In this document: positions 35,297 through 43,943 of the stretch, in pieces | Numbering within the stretch: the stretch's first letter is position 1 | Layout: each line of letters opens with the position of its first letter | Assembly: GCA_018823285.1 (NCBI GenBank) | Contig: JAHJIQ010000011.1 | Span: forward strand, 1 to 45,535 | Origin: Pseudomonadota bacterium | Lineage (GTDB): Bacteria > Desulfobacterota > Desulfobulbia > Desulfobulbales > JAGXFP01 | Length of the DNA: 45,535 nt | Direction: 5' to 3' | Position numbers and translations under genes: made by a program | Notes under the pieces: generated by a model | Database searches by the model: none | What the model saw: the letters and a program-made list of their open reading frames with translations, nothing else | What the model was told of the DNA's origin: nothing

Positions 35297-37699
35297 ATGA
35301 ACACAGAAGAAAATAATAAGAACAACGCCGACAAGACAGAGATTATAACCGCTGAAGAGGGTCGCAGCCTGGCATTGCCGGATCAGATTCCCCCATCCCA
35401 TATTTACCTGTTGCCGGTCAACACCCGGCCATTCTTTCCCGGACAGATTCTTCCCATTGTCGTCACAGCTCAACATTGGGAAGAAACTCTCACCAGAATC
35501 GGAGAATCAGGCCATCACAGTTGCGGCATGGTATACGTTGGCGAACTTCCATCTGAGCAGGCAGAGCCGGAAAACTTTTCAGTGATCGGCACCCTGACCC
35601 GGCTTCATAAACCGACGAAACTGGACGATCATATCCAATTCATGGGTCAGGGGCTGCGACGCTTCAGGATAAAAAAATGGCTGAAAAGAGAGGCGCCATT
35701 TCTGGTTGAAGTTGAATACCCGGAAGAAGACACTGCTTCCACCGAGAGCGATGAAGTAAAAGCTTACGCCCTGGCCATCATCAATGCCATCAAGGAGCTG
35801 GTCAAGAACAATCCTCTCTACGGGGAGGAGCTCAAGCAGTACATGAAACACTTCAATCCAAATGAACCTTCACCGCTGACTGATTTTGCGGCACAGCTGA
35901 CCACCACCACCGGCGAGAAGCTGCAGGAGATCCTCGAAACCATCAAGATTCTGCCCCGGATGAAAAAAGTGCTGCCGATCCTCCACAAGGAACTGCAGGT
36001 CCTTAAACTGCAGTCTGAGATCAGCGAGGAGATGAACCGCAAGATCAGCGAACGGCAGCGAGAGTTTTTCTTACGGGAGCAGATGAAAACGATCCAGGAA
36101 GAACTCGGGATCACCAAGGACGACCGCAGCGCCGATGTAGAGCTCTTCAGGAACCGCCTTACCGAACTCCATCCGCCGGAAGCAACCCTCGCCAGAATCA
36201 ATGAGGAGTTGAAAAAACTCTCCATCCTGGAAACCGGCTCACCGGAATATGGCGTCACCCGCAACTATCTGGACTGGGCCACCTCAGTTCCCTGGGGCGT
36301 TTATTCGGAAGACAAGCTCGATCTCAAGAAAGCGCGAAAAATTCTCGACCGCGACCATGACGGCCTTTCGGATGTCAAAGACCGGATCATCGAATTTCTG
36401 GCGGTTGGCGCTTACCGGAAAGAGGTCACCGGCTCAATTATGCTTCTGGTGGGCCCTCCCGGGGTTGGAAAAACCTCAATCGGCAAATCCGTAGCCGAGG
36501 CCCTCGGCAGAAAGTTCTACCGGTTCAGTCTCGGCGGCATGCGTGACGAGGCCGAGATCAAAGGGCACCGACGCACCTATATCGGCGCCCTGCCTGGCAA
36601 GTTCGTTCAGGCCTTGAAAGAGGTGAAGGTTGCGAACCCGGTGATCATGCTCGATGAGATCGATAAAATCGGGGCCTCCTATCAGGGAGATCCAGCCTCG
36701 GCCCTGCTTGAGGTTCTCGACCCGGAACAGAATGTTGAATTTCTCGACCATTATCTTGACCTGAGGATCGATCTGTCCAAGATTCTCTTCATGTGTACCG
36801 CAAACCAGCTGGACACCATCCCGGCGCCGCTCCTTGACCGGATGGAGATGATCCGTCTTTCCGGCTACATCACGGAGGAAAAACTGGCTATTGCCAAAAA
36901 TCATCTCTGGCCCCGCGCCCTCGAAAGAGGCGGTCTGAAAAAATTTCAGACCAGGATAACAGATGCTGCGCTGCACCAGATCATTGAAGGTTATGCCCGG
37001 GAAGCCGGGGTCAGAAGGCTTGAAAAACAGCTGAACAAGATCATCCGAAAATCGGTGGTCAAACTGCTCGACCAACCCGGAGCAAAAATCAGCGTTACCG
37101 TGAAAAACCTGGCCGACTTTATCGGGAAACCCGTCTTCCGGAAGGAAGAGATGATAACCGGAGTCGGAGTGGTTACCGGACTTGCCTGGACTGCCATGGG
37201 AGGGGCAACCCTGCCGGTGGAGGCAACCACTATCCACGACCAGCAGCGAGGTTTCAAACAGACCGGCCAGCTCGGCGAGGTGATGAAGGAATCTTCGGAG
37301 ATCGCCTACAGCTACATTGCCGCCAACGCCTGGAAATTTGGCGCAAAAAAAGATTTTTTCAACAGCCGTTTCATTCATCTCCATGTTCCGGAAGGGGCCA
37401 CCAAAAAAGACGGCCCCAGCGCCGGCATTACCATGGCCAGCGCCCTGCTTCTCCTTTCTCTGAACCGGGAAATTGACCGCTCGCTGGCAATGACCGGCGA
37501 ACTGACCCTGACCGGGAATGTCCTGCCGGTAGGGGGGATCAAAGAGAAGATGATCGCCGCAAAAAGACGGGGGATCAGGGAGGTGATCCTCCCCGAGGCA
37601 AACAGGGGAGATTTTGAAGAACTCCCCGAGCACATCAGAAAAGGCATGACTGCACATTTCTGCAAAAAATTCAGGCAGGTGGCAAATATCATACTTTAA
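35297..37699 (+). CDS. lon: ATP-dependent Lon protease
   Basis: The 800-residue protein has the full LonA layout: N-terminal substrate-binding domain (about 35-230, HIYLLPVNTRPFFPGQILPIVV), coiled region (NRKISERQREFFLREQMKTI), AAA+ domain with Walker A GPPGVGKTS and Walker B PVIMLDEIDK, and C-terminal serine-lysine protease domain with catalytic serine in KDGPSAGITMASA and lysine in VGGIKEKMIAAKRRG. It degrades misfolded and regulatory proteins in the cytoplasm. GAAGG precedes the ATG. It is transcribed alone. Confidence 0.96.
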   Translation: MNTEENNKNNADKTEIITAEEGRSLALPDQIPPSHIYLLPVNTRPFFPGQILPIVVTAQHWEETLTRIGESGHHSCGMVYVGELPSEQAEPENFSVIGTLTRLHKPTKLDDHIQFMGQGLRRFRIKKWLKREAPFLVEVEYPEEDTASTESDEVKAYALAIINAIKELVKNNPLYGEELKQYMKHFNPNEPSPLTDFAAQLTTTTGEKLQEILETIKILPRMKKVLPILHKELQVLKLQSEISEEMNRKISERQREFFLREQMKTIQEELGITKDDRSADVELFRNRLTELHPPEATLARINEELKKLSILETGSPEYGVTRNYLDWATSVPWGVYSEDKLDLKKARKILDRDHDGLSDVKDRIIEFLAVGAYRKEVTGSIMLLVGPPGVGKTSIGKSVAEALGRKFYRFSLGGMRDEAEIKGHRRTYIGALPGKFVQALKEVKVANPVIMLDEIDKIGASYQGDPASALLEVLDPEQNVEFLDHYLDLRIDLSKILFMCTANQLDTIPAPLLDRMEMIRLSGYITEEKLAIAKNHLWPRALERGGLKKFQTRITDAALHQIIEGYAREAGVRRLEKQLNKIIRKSVVKLLDQPGAKISVTVKNLADFIGKPVFRKEEMITGVGVVTGLAWTAMGGATLPVEATTIHDQQRGFKQTGQLGEVMKESSEIAYSYIAANAWKFGAKKDFFNSRFIHLHVPEGATKKDGPSAGITMASALLLLSLNREIDRSLAMTGELTLTGNVLPVGGIKEKMIAAKRRGIREVILPEANRGDFEELPEHIRKGMTAHFCKKFRQVANIIL

Positions 37700-37965
37700 A
37701 AAAAATCGGCGGAAATCTTCACCCGGCTCCGTAAGGTGTGCACTACCGGGCAGCTCGGCGAAAAGGACAAGCCTCAGCGTTACGAGGCATGGATCATCGG
37801 ATTCACTCATTAATGTCCCGGTTTGGCGCGGCAGCGGGTCGATTCTGAGAGGTGGCTTCCTGACAGGTACCTATTTCCTTGACTTCCAGAAATGCCCATC
37901 CTATGCTGTACTTAAGCATTTGCTTTATCCTTGGGGAAACGCCGGATCTGCTTTGGAAAATTGGG

Positions 37966-38343
37966 ATGAGAGAACAGAGAGTACATGAAAGGATCTACTT
38001 TACCTCTGAAACAGAGGTGGTAGGAACCTTTCATCCTGTGAATGCCCCGGAAAATGCGTTCTTTGCCAGAATCCTGAACATGAGTCTCGGCGGGCTGTTT
38101 GCGTCTATCCGGCTTGATCGTGATTTGAAATTAAAGACAAATGATCTTCTTGTCCTGAATGAGATTCACTCAAACAGCATCATTAACCAGACCACCAATA
38201 TCTTGCTGGAAGTCAGATGGACCCATGATCAGGGAATGTTTGACTATCTCGGCTGCGGCTGCCAGTTCATCGAGATCACCGATGACGGCCTGCAACAGAT
38301 CCGAAAACTCCTGGAATGGGGCGGCCTGATGGCCGGGATCTGA
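37966..38343 (+). CDS. PilZ domain protein
   Basis: From ATG 37966 the product has 125 residues. The frame reaches back to a TTG at 37879, but the PilZ motif begins right at the ATG. Both c-di-GMP motifs are present: RVHER (R-x-x-x-R) near residue 5 and NMSLGG (N-x-S-x-x-G) near 38. The beta strands expected for PilZ follow (ILLEVRWTHD, GCGCQFIEITDD). It is a single-domain c-di-GMP effector, perhaps for motility or surface attachment. It is the second PilZ protein in this window. No clear ribosome-binding site was seen. Confidence 0.8.
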   Translation: MREQRVHERIYFTSETEVVGTFHPVNAPENAFFARILNMSLGGLFASIRLDRDLKLKTNDLLVLNEIHSNSIINQTTNILLEVRWTHDQGMFDYLGCGCQFIEITDDGLQQIRKLLEWGGLMAGI

Positions 38344-38533
38344 GACCAAACTCTTTCTCCTGCCATCTTTCATTATTTTCACCCTGAATGCCGATCCTGC
38401 GAACGAATTTCAACTACCATTTGAGTCCCCAAAGCTTCCTGCGTCAAACCCCCGATTTATGGATTACATATTTGTAAGAAAGTGGTACTCTGCAGCATCG
38501 ATTTTTCATAACCCATCAAGGCTCAGCAAAAAG

Positions 38534-40093
38534 ATGACCGATAACAACTCCCAACAGGAACTGGCCGATCTCACCTGCCTCTACGAAATCACCCGCGCCC
38601 TTGCCTCTTCGACCGATCTGCGCGATTGTCTGGAGCAGGTCATGGAAACTCTTTCCGCCAGAACCGGGATGACCAATGGCACCGTCACCATTATCAACCC
38701 GGTGAACGGCGAACTCGCAATTGAAGTGGCGCACGGCATGAGTGACGAGTCCCGCAAACTCGGCAAATACAAGATCGGCGAAGGGATAACCGGGCGGGTG
38801 GTTGCCAGCGGCGCACCGATTGTTGTCCCCCAGATCAGTGAAGAACCGATGTTCCTGAACCGCACCAAATCCAGAGGAAATGTTAAAGCAGAGGCAACCT
38901 CCTTTATCTGCGTACCCATCAAACGGGGCAATAACACCATCGGCGCATTGAGCATCGACCGGAAATACCGGGAAGGTCTCAACTTTGAAAAAGATCTGCA
39001 GTTCCTGACCGTTATCAGCGGTCTCATCGCCCAGAGCGTCACCAGAATTCAGGCGGTAAACAGGGAGAAAAAGCGCCTTGAAGACGAAAATCAACTGTTA
39101 AAAATGGAGCTGTACGGAAAATACCAGTTTGAAAATTTTATCAGCAACAGCAGCCGGATGCAGGAAGTATTTGAAATGATGCATCGGGTCAAGGACTCCG
39201 AAGCCACGGTATTTTTACGTGGCGAGTCCGGAACCGGGAAAACTCTGGTTGCCAAAGGGCTCCACTACAACAGCAAACGGGCCAAAGAACCCTTCGTGGT
39301 GGTCAACTGTTCAGCCGTGCCGGAAACCCTTCTCGAAAGCGAGCTTTTCGGTCATGAAAAAGGAGCCTTTACCGGTGCCCACACCGCCAAAAAAGGGCGT
39401 TTCGAACTTGCCGGGAAAGGAACTCTTTTTCTTGATGAGATCGGCGAACTCTCCCAGGCCATTCAGGTCAAACTACTGAACGTGGTCCAGGACCGGGAAT
39501 TCCAACCCCTGGGCAGCGGCAAAACCATCAAATCAGGGGCACGGCTGATTACGGCAACGAACAAGAATCTGGAAGATGCCGTCGCCTCGGGCAGTTTCCG
39601 TGAAGATCTTTACTACCGGCTCAACGTCTTTCCGATCTATATGCCACCATTACGGGACAGAAAAACCGACATCCTGCTCCTGGCCGAATTTTTCCTGAAT
39701 AAATACAGCGCCGAAAACAACCGGCAAATCCGGCGGATCTCAACCCCGGCCATTGACCTTCTGATGCAGTATCACTGGCCGGGGAATGTTCGAGAGCTGG
39801 AAAACTGTATCGAGCGGGCAGTGCTGATCTGCGACGATGATTCCATCAAGAGCATCCACCTGCCTCCCAGCCTGCAGACCGCAAGGACCAGCGGCAGTGA
39901 GGAAAATACCGGTCTTTCTTTCTCCCGGGCGGTGGAAAATTTTGAAAAGGAACTCATCGTCGCCTCGCTCAAAAGGACCGGCGGTAACCAGACAAAAACA
40001 GCAGAAGAGCTTGGTTCATCGCTCCGGATCATCAATTACAAGATCGGGAAATACCTGATCGACTGTCGACAATTCAAGAAAGCAAACCGATGA
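38534..40093 (+). CDS. GAF-sigma54-HTH transcriptional activator (NifA-like)
   Basis: From ATG 38534 the protein has 519 residues; the open frame to 38459 adds nothing domain-like. Domains: GAF at about 10-185 (LYEITRALASSTDLRDCLEQ, GEGITGRVVASGAPIVVPQI), sigma-54 AAA+ at about 205-430 with Walker A GESGTGKT, intact GAFTGA loop, Walker [10 protein letters not shown] and arginine finger region SFREDLYYRLN, and a Fis-type HTH (NQTKTAEELGSSLRIINYKI). The layout is that of NifA and related activators such as NorR and FhlA, but no nif genes are present, so NifA function is not claimed. It overlaps queH by four bases. Confidence 0.92.
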   Translation: MTDNNSQQELADLTCLYEITRALASSTDLRDCLEQVMETLSARTGMTNGTVTIINPVNGELAIEVAHGMSDESRKLGKYKIGEGITGRVVASGAPIVVPQISEEPMFLNRTKSRGNVKAEATSFICVPIKRGNNTIGALSIDRKYREGLNFEKDLQFLTVISGLIAQSVTRIQAVNREKKRLEDENQLLKMELYGKYQFENFISNSSRMQEVFEMMHRVKDSEATVFLRGESGTGKTLVAKGLHYNSKRAKEPFVVVNCSAVPETLLESELFGHEKGAFTGAHTAKKGRFELAGKGTLFLDEIGELSQAIQVKLLNVVQDREFQPLGSGKTIKSGARLITATNKNLEDAVASGSFREDLYYRLNVFPIYMPPLRDRKTDILLLAEFFLNKYSAENNRQIRRISTPAIDLLMQYHWPGNVRELENCIERAVLICDDDSIKSIHLPPSLQTARTSGSEENTGLSFSRAVENFEKELIVASLKRTGGNQTKTAEELGSSLRIINYKIGKYLIDCRQFKKANR

Positions 40094-40626
40094 ATCTCCT
40101 GCTCCATATCTGCTGCGGCCCCTGCACCACCTATCCTTTCAAAACCCTTACCGCAGAAGGGCACACTATCCAGGGGTATTTCCACAATCCGAACATTCAC
40201 CCCTATCGTGAGTTCCAGCGGAGGATCAGCGCTCTGGAAGAGTTCTGCCGGCAGACCGGAATGGAAGTGGAGTATGATCGCGAATACGGCTTGAAAGAGT
40301 ATCTGCGAAAAGTTGTATTCAATGAGGAAAACCGCTGCCGGACCTGTTACGAGATGCGCCTCGCCGAAACAGCCCGCAAGGCGGCTACAATCGGGGCGGA
40401 CGCCTTCAGCACCACCCTCCTCTACAGCCGGTTTCAGAAACACGACCGGATCCGTGAAATCGGTGAAAAGATGGCAAGTGAATACGGAGTTTCCTTTTAT
40501 TACCGGGACTTCCGGGAAGGGTGGCGGGAGGGGATCGACCTCGCCATTGAACGCGGCCTGTACCGTCAGCCCTATTGCGGCTGCATCTACAGTGAGCAGG
40601 AACGCTATGAAAAAAGAGCCGGGTGA
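40090..40626 (+). CDS. queH: Epoxyqueuosine reductase QueH
   Basis: The 178-residue protein matches QueH (formerly DUF208): LLLHICCGPCTTYPF with the CC..C cysteines, GYFHNPNIHPYREFQRR, NRCRTCYEMRL, TLLYSRFQKHD and the terminal QPYCGCIYSE. Its cysteines bind a 4Fe-4S cluster and a mononuclear iron; the enzyme reduces epoxyqueuosine in tRNA to queuosine, and it replaces the unrelated, cobalamin-dependent QueG in many anaerobes. Its ATG overlaps the stop of the sigma-54 activator (ATGA), so the two are co-translated, which is unexpected for a tRNA modification gene. Confidence 0.95.
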   Translation: MNLLLHICCGPCTTYPFKTLTAEGHTIQGYFHNPNIHPYREFQRRISALEEFCRQTGMEVEYDREYGLKEYLRKVVFNEENRCRTCYEMRLAETARKAATIGADAFSTTLLYSRFQKHDRIREIGEKMASEYGVSFYYRDFREGWREGIDLAIERGLYRQPYCGCIYSEQERYEKRAG

Positions 40627-40641
40627 ACACCTCTCCCGGCT
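40610..40641 (-). terminator. Minus-strand terminator overlapping the 3' end of queH
   Basis: A 7-bp perfect stem AGCCGGG (40617-40623) and CCCGGCT (40635-40641) is followed on the minus strand by six T residues (A run 40610-40615). It lies 80 bases beyond the stop of the minus-strand membrane protein gene, but its left arm and T run are inside the last queH codons. Confidence 0.65.
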
Positions 40642-40719
40642 TCGCAATTCTCACGGCGAGCATCCGCATCTGTCTCATCCTCAGGAGATCAAAGCACCGC
40701 AAAGCAGGTTCTCCCTCGC

Positions 40720-41892
40720 TTACTCCGGGACAAGGGCGATACTGTAATCGTCGTTCACGGTAAAAGTGAACTCCCGGGGCTCGGTGGGTTCCATCAGCCT
40801 GGGGTCACTGAAAGTCGGATCCTTCCAGACCGGAACCCGGGGCGGGAAAAACCGGTCAAGCTGCTTGATCCTGGGGATCTGGTCGGCAAAATCCTCATAG
40901 GTGATGCAGAGATATACCGGCGTCCGCCGGACCATGTCCTCAAAGGCGAAAGTATAGGTGGTGGTTGAAATTGTCCGCCGGTAGTCCTGATCGGACTTGA
41001 AGCTGACCCCGATGGCTTCGTCATGCAATTTTTTATAGTTGAACATCCGTCCGACCAGGCGGCCGCGAATCAGCTGCCCCGGCCTGACACCGGCCATAAT
41101 CTGCCTCTGGAAGGAGTTGCGCACGTCCGCAAACCTCTCCTCGTAACCGTGACGAATATAACGCTCCAGAACTCCGCCGGAGAGGGAGATCAGAAAAAAC
41201 AGCAGGATAAATGCCAACGGCCGGGACAGCAGGGGTTCCCTGACGCTTGCCCAACCCTGGGAGAGAAAGAGTTGGAAGGTGAGTTGTCGGGGCGGTTGGA
41301 TCGCGTCGAGATAGTTCCTGGCCAGCATATACTGGAACAGGCAAAGCAGGCAAAAGAACAGAACGATGACCAGGATGTGAAAAACGGCGCGGACAAAACT
41401 CTGCCCCCTGGCGTTCAGGGGCGTATCGAAAGGAAAGAGACGATAGGTGGTCACCACCTCGAAGGCCCGGTCGAATCGTTCAGCGGCCAGAGCGGGTGGA
41501 TTCATGGCCACGGACACATACTCCTGCCGGACGGGGTCGTATAGTCTGGCCGTCTTCGTGCTTTCCGCATAACCCCGCAACGCCCCCTGGTGGCTGAGCC
41601 CCATATTGAGGAGGAGATAGGGCTTCTGCAGCATTCCCAGAAGCAACAGGGCAAAGACGAAATAGATCAGGGCGGAGATCAGAACCAGGGGGCGGCCGTC
41701 AGACTTGAGTCCCCAGGTCATGGCCGCAACCATGTTTACCGAGGTGACCTGGGAAAAAGCGACAAGAAAGTAATAGGCGCCGCCGATGATTAAGGCCAGC
41801 AAGATCAAGAATAGGATGAGGATAAAGCTGAGTTGAGCAGATCGTCTGCTCAAAAGAAACTTATACCCGAAGGGTGAAAACACCATTTTCAT
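40720..41892 (-). CDS. Membrane protein of unknown function with repeat-encoded N-terminus
   Basis: I do not recognise this 390-residue protein. It has about four hydrophobic helices (about 22-46, 65-87, 165-190 and 225-243) and a soluble C-terminal half of about 140 residues (YIRHGYEERFADVRNSFQRQ, RTPVYLCITYEDFADQIPRI). The first 24 codons derive from a repeat: bases 41826-41880 match, in reverse, the 54-bp tandem repeat at the right end of the window, and encode FSPFGYKFLLSRRSAQLSF before the first helix. The ribosome-binding site is weak. It lies 66 bases after the gene at 41959-42486 on the same strand, so the two are probably co-transcribed. A terminator follows inside queH. Confidence 0.75.
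   Translation of the reverse strand: MKMVFSPFGYKFLLSRRSAQLSFILILFLILLALIIGGAYYFLVAFSQVTSVNMVAAMTWGLKSDGRPLVLISALIYFVFALLLLGMLQKPYLLLNMGLSHQGALRGYAESTKTARLYDPVRQEYVSVAMNPPALAAERFDRAFEVVTTYRLFPFDTPLNARGQSFVRAVFHILVIVLFFCLLCLFQYMLARNYLDAIQPPRQLTFQLFLSQGWASVREPLLSRPLAFILLFFLISLSGGVLERYIRHGYEERFADVRNSFQRQIMAGVRPGQLIRGRLVGRMFNYKKLHDEAIGVSFKSDQDYRRTISTTTYTFAFEDMVRRTPVYLCITYEDFADQIPRIKQLDRFFPPRVPVWKDPTFSDPRLMEPTEPREFTFTVNDDYSIALVPE
41826..41880 (-). repeat. Single inverted copy of the 54-bp hairpin repeat, inside a gene start
   Basis: Read on the minus strand this segment matches the tandem units at 45433-45535 at 49 of 55 positions. It keeps both small hairpins: ACCC-TTC-GGGT and GAGCAG-N5-CTGCTC. 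The differences fall between the hairpins and in the second loop, as expected if structure is conserved. The copy is translated as residues 5-22 of the membrane protein above. Confidence 0.8.
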
Positions 41893-41958
41893 CTTCGGCC
41901 CCCATGGTCGACCCTAAGTTCGGCAAACCTCGTGTTCATTTATGAAGAGGACTCCTGC

Positions 41959-42486
41959 TCAATCGAAAGCTTCCCACTTTTTTTCCCTGCGGTCATAGTG
42001 GTAAGACATCATGAAACTGCCCGGGGTATGAAAATTGAACGAATAATCGTCGGGCCAGGCGCGGTAAAACTGCTGGTTGCGGAGAAAGGATGGTGCCGGA
42101 GAAATCGGAGTGAGTTGCGCAAGAGATTCCGGATAGATATCGTTGACCAGCCTGTATTGTTCAATACCGGCAATCAGCGATTCACAGTAATTTTTCCCTG
42201 CCCTGATTCTGTTCTGCTCCATCTTGCCGAGGATCGGCAGCGAGATCGTCTGGAGAAACAGGGCCAACGCCACGGTGGCCAGCCACTTTGCCATGCGGTG
42301 GGGATGGTCTTTCAGCCCGCGCCGCATCATGTAGAAAATAAGGGCCGCGATTGCCAAAAGCAGGGTGACAACCTGCAGAGAAACGACAGCGATCAGGTAA
42401 CCAAAACCGGCATCGCTGCAGTACGGCGCACCAACGGCGATAATGACCGCAATGGAAATGATCGTCCGGAATTTAACACTGCTCAT
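41959..42486 (-). CDS. Membrane protein with GspG-like C-terminus
   Basis: From ATG 42486, with AGGA a few bases upstream, the protein has 175 residues; the frame is open to 42648 but not protein-like. It has three hydrophobic helices (about 7-24, 29-53 and 66-88, FGYLIAVVSLQVVTLLLAIA). The C-terminal 80 residues (CESLIAGIEQYRLVNDIYPE, then LAQLTPISPAPSF, and DDYSFNFHTPGSF) resemble the globular end of GspG-type pseudopilins, but no pseudopilin N-terminal methylation motif is present. Role unknown. The next gene on this strand follows after 66 bases. Confidence 0.7.
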   Translation of the reverse strand: MSSVKFRTIISIAVIIAVGAPYCSDAGFGYLIAVVSLQVVTLLLAIAALIFYMMRRGLKDHPHRMAKWLATVALALFLQTISLPILGKMEQNRIRAGKNYCESLIAGIEQYRLVNDIYPESLAQLTPISPAPSFLRNQQFYRAWPDDYSFNFHTPGSFMMSYHYDRREKKWEAFD

Positions 42487-43266
42487 CACGGCATCCTGGG
42501 CGGTTGGCGATGGGAAAAAATCTCTGCCGGCGGGCAAAAAAAAGCGGATTGCCCTGGAAAATTCTAGCTGAAAAAAAACCACCGCACCAGAAAAAGCTGC
42601 ACTGTGGTGACCCGTCCCCGAACCATAAACTGGTCCTGAATGCAACAAAGGTCATGGCATCCGTCGGCCATAACAGATACCCAGAATATCAATAAGGAAT
42701 TTGCCTCTTAAGCAAACTCAGCTATTCGCATTCTGGAGTCCGGGTCTAGTGTCGCGTCAAGGATGAAATGTCATAATATTTTTCCGGCATTTTTTGTGCC
42801 GGCAAGGCACGTGTTGGGTTGCATAGCAGCGCTATGTAACCCAACAGGTAACGCAGGAGGCGCGAAAAACGACGAGAAAGATGTGACGGTTCAGAGTTGA
42901 CGTGACACTAGCCCGGCCGGTCTTGATCCGGCATCCGGGATAGCTCAATAAAGGCAAAAATGGTCAATTAGCCGAGTTTCATAGAGAGCCACAATAAGGA
43001 ATGACAAAGAATTCCAGACTCGGAAAACTCTATCGTACAGGAAGCGGAATTTTGTCGATGCTGGTCATAGAAAGGGGGCATGGCATACTTCACCGGCACA
43101 CCAGGAAAATTTCACCGGTAAACAGCAAGCAGTTTTCAGGCGAACTGGCTGCGGAAATCCCCTGCACTGACGGCACTGGGCAGCTGACGGTCCATGCCCG
43201 GAACTATAAAGGAATTCTCAAAGAATGATTCGCGGAAGAAAAGCCGTCTGTACTACTTCGGGGCGA
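42487..43266. other. Gene-poor intergenic region with a MITE-like element
   Basis: This stretch of about 780 bases holds no reading frame I trust. Its main content is the palindromic element at 42746-42911. A 75-codon frame at 43001-43228 has an AAGGA only one base from its ATG and no recognisable product. The region separates the end of bamD from the start of the 42486 gene and must hold the latter's promoter. Confidence 0.6.
42746..42911. mobile_element. 166-bp palindromic MITE-like element
   Basis: The ends are 15-bp inverted repeats matching at 14 of 15 positions: CTAGTGTCGCGTCAA at 42746-42760 and TTGACGTGACACTAG at 42897-42911. The whole element is an imperfect palindrome centred near 42829; the inner arms TGTTGGGTTGCATAGC and GCTATGTAACCCAACA differ at one position. 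It has no coding capacity. This is the structure of a miniature inverted-repeat element mobilised by a transposase elsewhere. CTAG at each end could be part of the repeat or a duplicated target; flanks are too short to decide. Confidence 0.75.
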
Positions 43267-43938
43267 CTACTTCTTAACAGGTTCCTTGCCCGGTTCCTTT
43301 TCGAGCAGCGCCAGCATCCTGTTGGCTTCTGCGGCAGCAAAGGTTTCGGGATAGTGATCCAGAAGATATTCAATCCTGATCCTCGCCTGTTCGGGCTGTT
43401 CTGTTTTCAGATACCAGTTGGCCACGTACAATTCGTGTTCGCCAAGGAACTCCGTACTTTTCTTGATCAGGGCTTTTGCTTCAACGACATAGGAGGATTT
43501 AGGATACGTTTTGATCAGCCGGGTAAAGATTTCTATCGCCTTGTGGGCGCCGGAGGTATCGCGATCGACGGTATCAATCTTGGTGTACTGGCACCGCCCG
43601 GTTTGAAAGATAACGTAGGGAATAGCCTCATTGGTCGGATGGTTTTTTTCAAATTCCTCATAGAGACCCTGCGCCTCTTCATATTCTTCCATATAAAACT
43701 TGCAGTCGGCGGATTTCAGCTCGGCCAGCAGGGAGAAACGGCTGAACGGGAAACGGTCCTTGATGATATCAAATGTCTGCAGGGCCTTGTAATACTTGCC
43801 CCGGTCAAACAGCTCGAGACCTTCACGGGCCAAATCCTCGGCAGGGACTTCCTTACCGTCCTTTCCCGCACAACCGGCCATGGTGAGCAGAACCACTGCC
43901 ACCATGAAACCCGCCGTAATTTTGCCGGAAATATTCAT
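43267..43938 (-). CDS. bamD: Outer membrane protein assembly factor BamD
   Basis: The 223-residue lipoprotein has a signal peptide with lipobox TMAGC and a TPR-type body (LAREGLELFDRGKYYKALQT, FPFSRFSLLAELKSADCKFY, AIEIFTRLIKTYPKSSYVVE, ARIRIEYLLDHYPETFAAAE). Length and repeat order match BamD, the essential lipoprotein that works with BamA to insert beta-barrel proteins in the outer membrane. It starts five bases after trxB ends, so it is in the trxA-trxB-bamD operon. GAGAAAG inside the end of trxB is the likely ribosome-binding site. Confidence 0.9.
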   Translation of the reverse strand: MNISGKITAGFMVAVVLLTMAGCAGKDGKEVPAEDLAREGLELFDRGKYYKALQTFDIIKDRFPFSRFSLLAELKSADCKFYMEEYEEAQGLYEEFEKNHPTNEAIPYVIFQTGRCQYTKIDTVDRDTSGAHKAIEIFTRLIKTYPKSSYVVEAKALIKKSTEFLGEHELYVANWYLKTEQPEQARIRIEYLLDHYPETFAAAEANRMLALLEKEPGKEPVKK

Positions 43939-43943
43939 CTTTC

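Noticed and set aside
36476..37810. 444-codon open frame on the minus strand
   Set aside because: Antisense to lon; a GC-skew shadow frame without motifs.
37700..37965. Possible riboswitch or RNA gene between lon and the PilZ gene
   Set aside because: No conserved riboswitch core or clear hairpin-terminator pair could be seen by eye.
38534..40093. Naming the GAF-sigma54 activator nifA
   Set aside because: The architecture fits, but no nitrogen-fixation genes are nearby and the same layout serves other regulators.
43001..43228. 75-codon plus-strand frame between the MITE and bamD
   Set aside because: Ribosome-binding site too close to the ATG, no recognisable product, and not enough evidence to call a gene.
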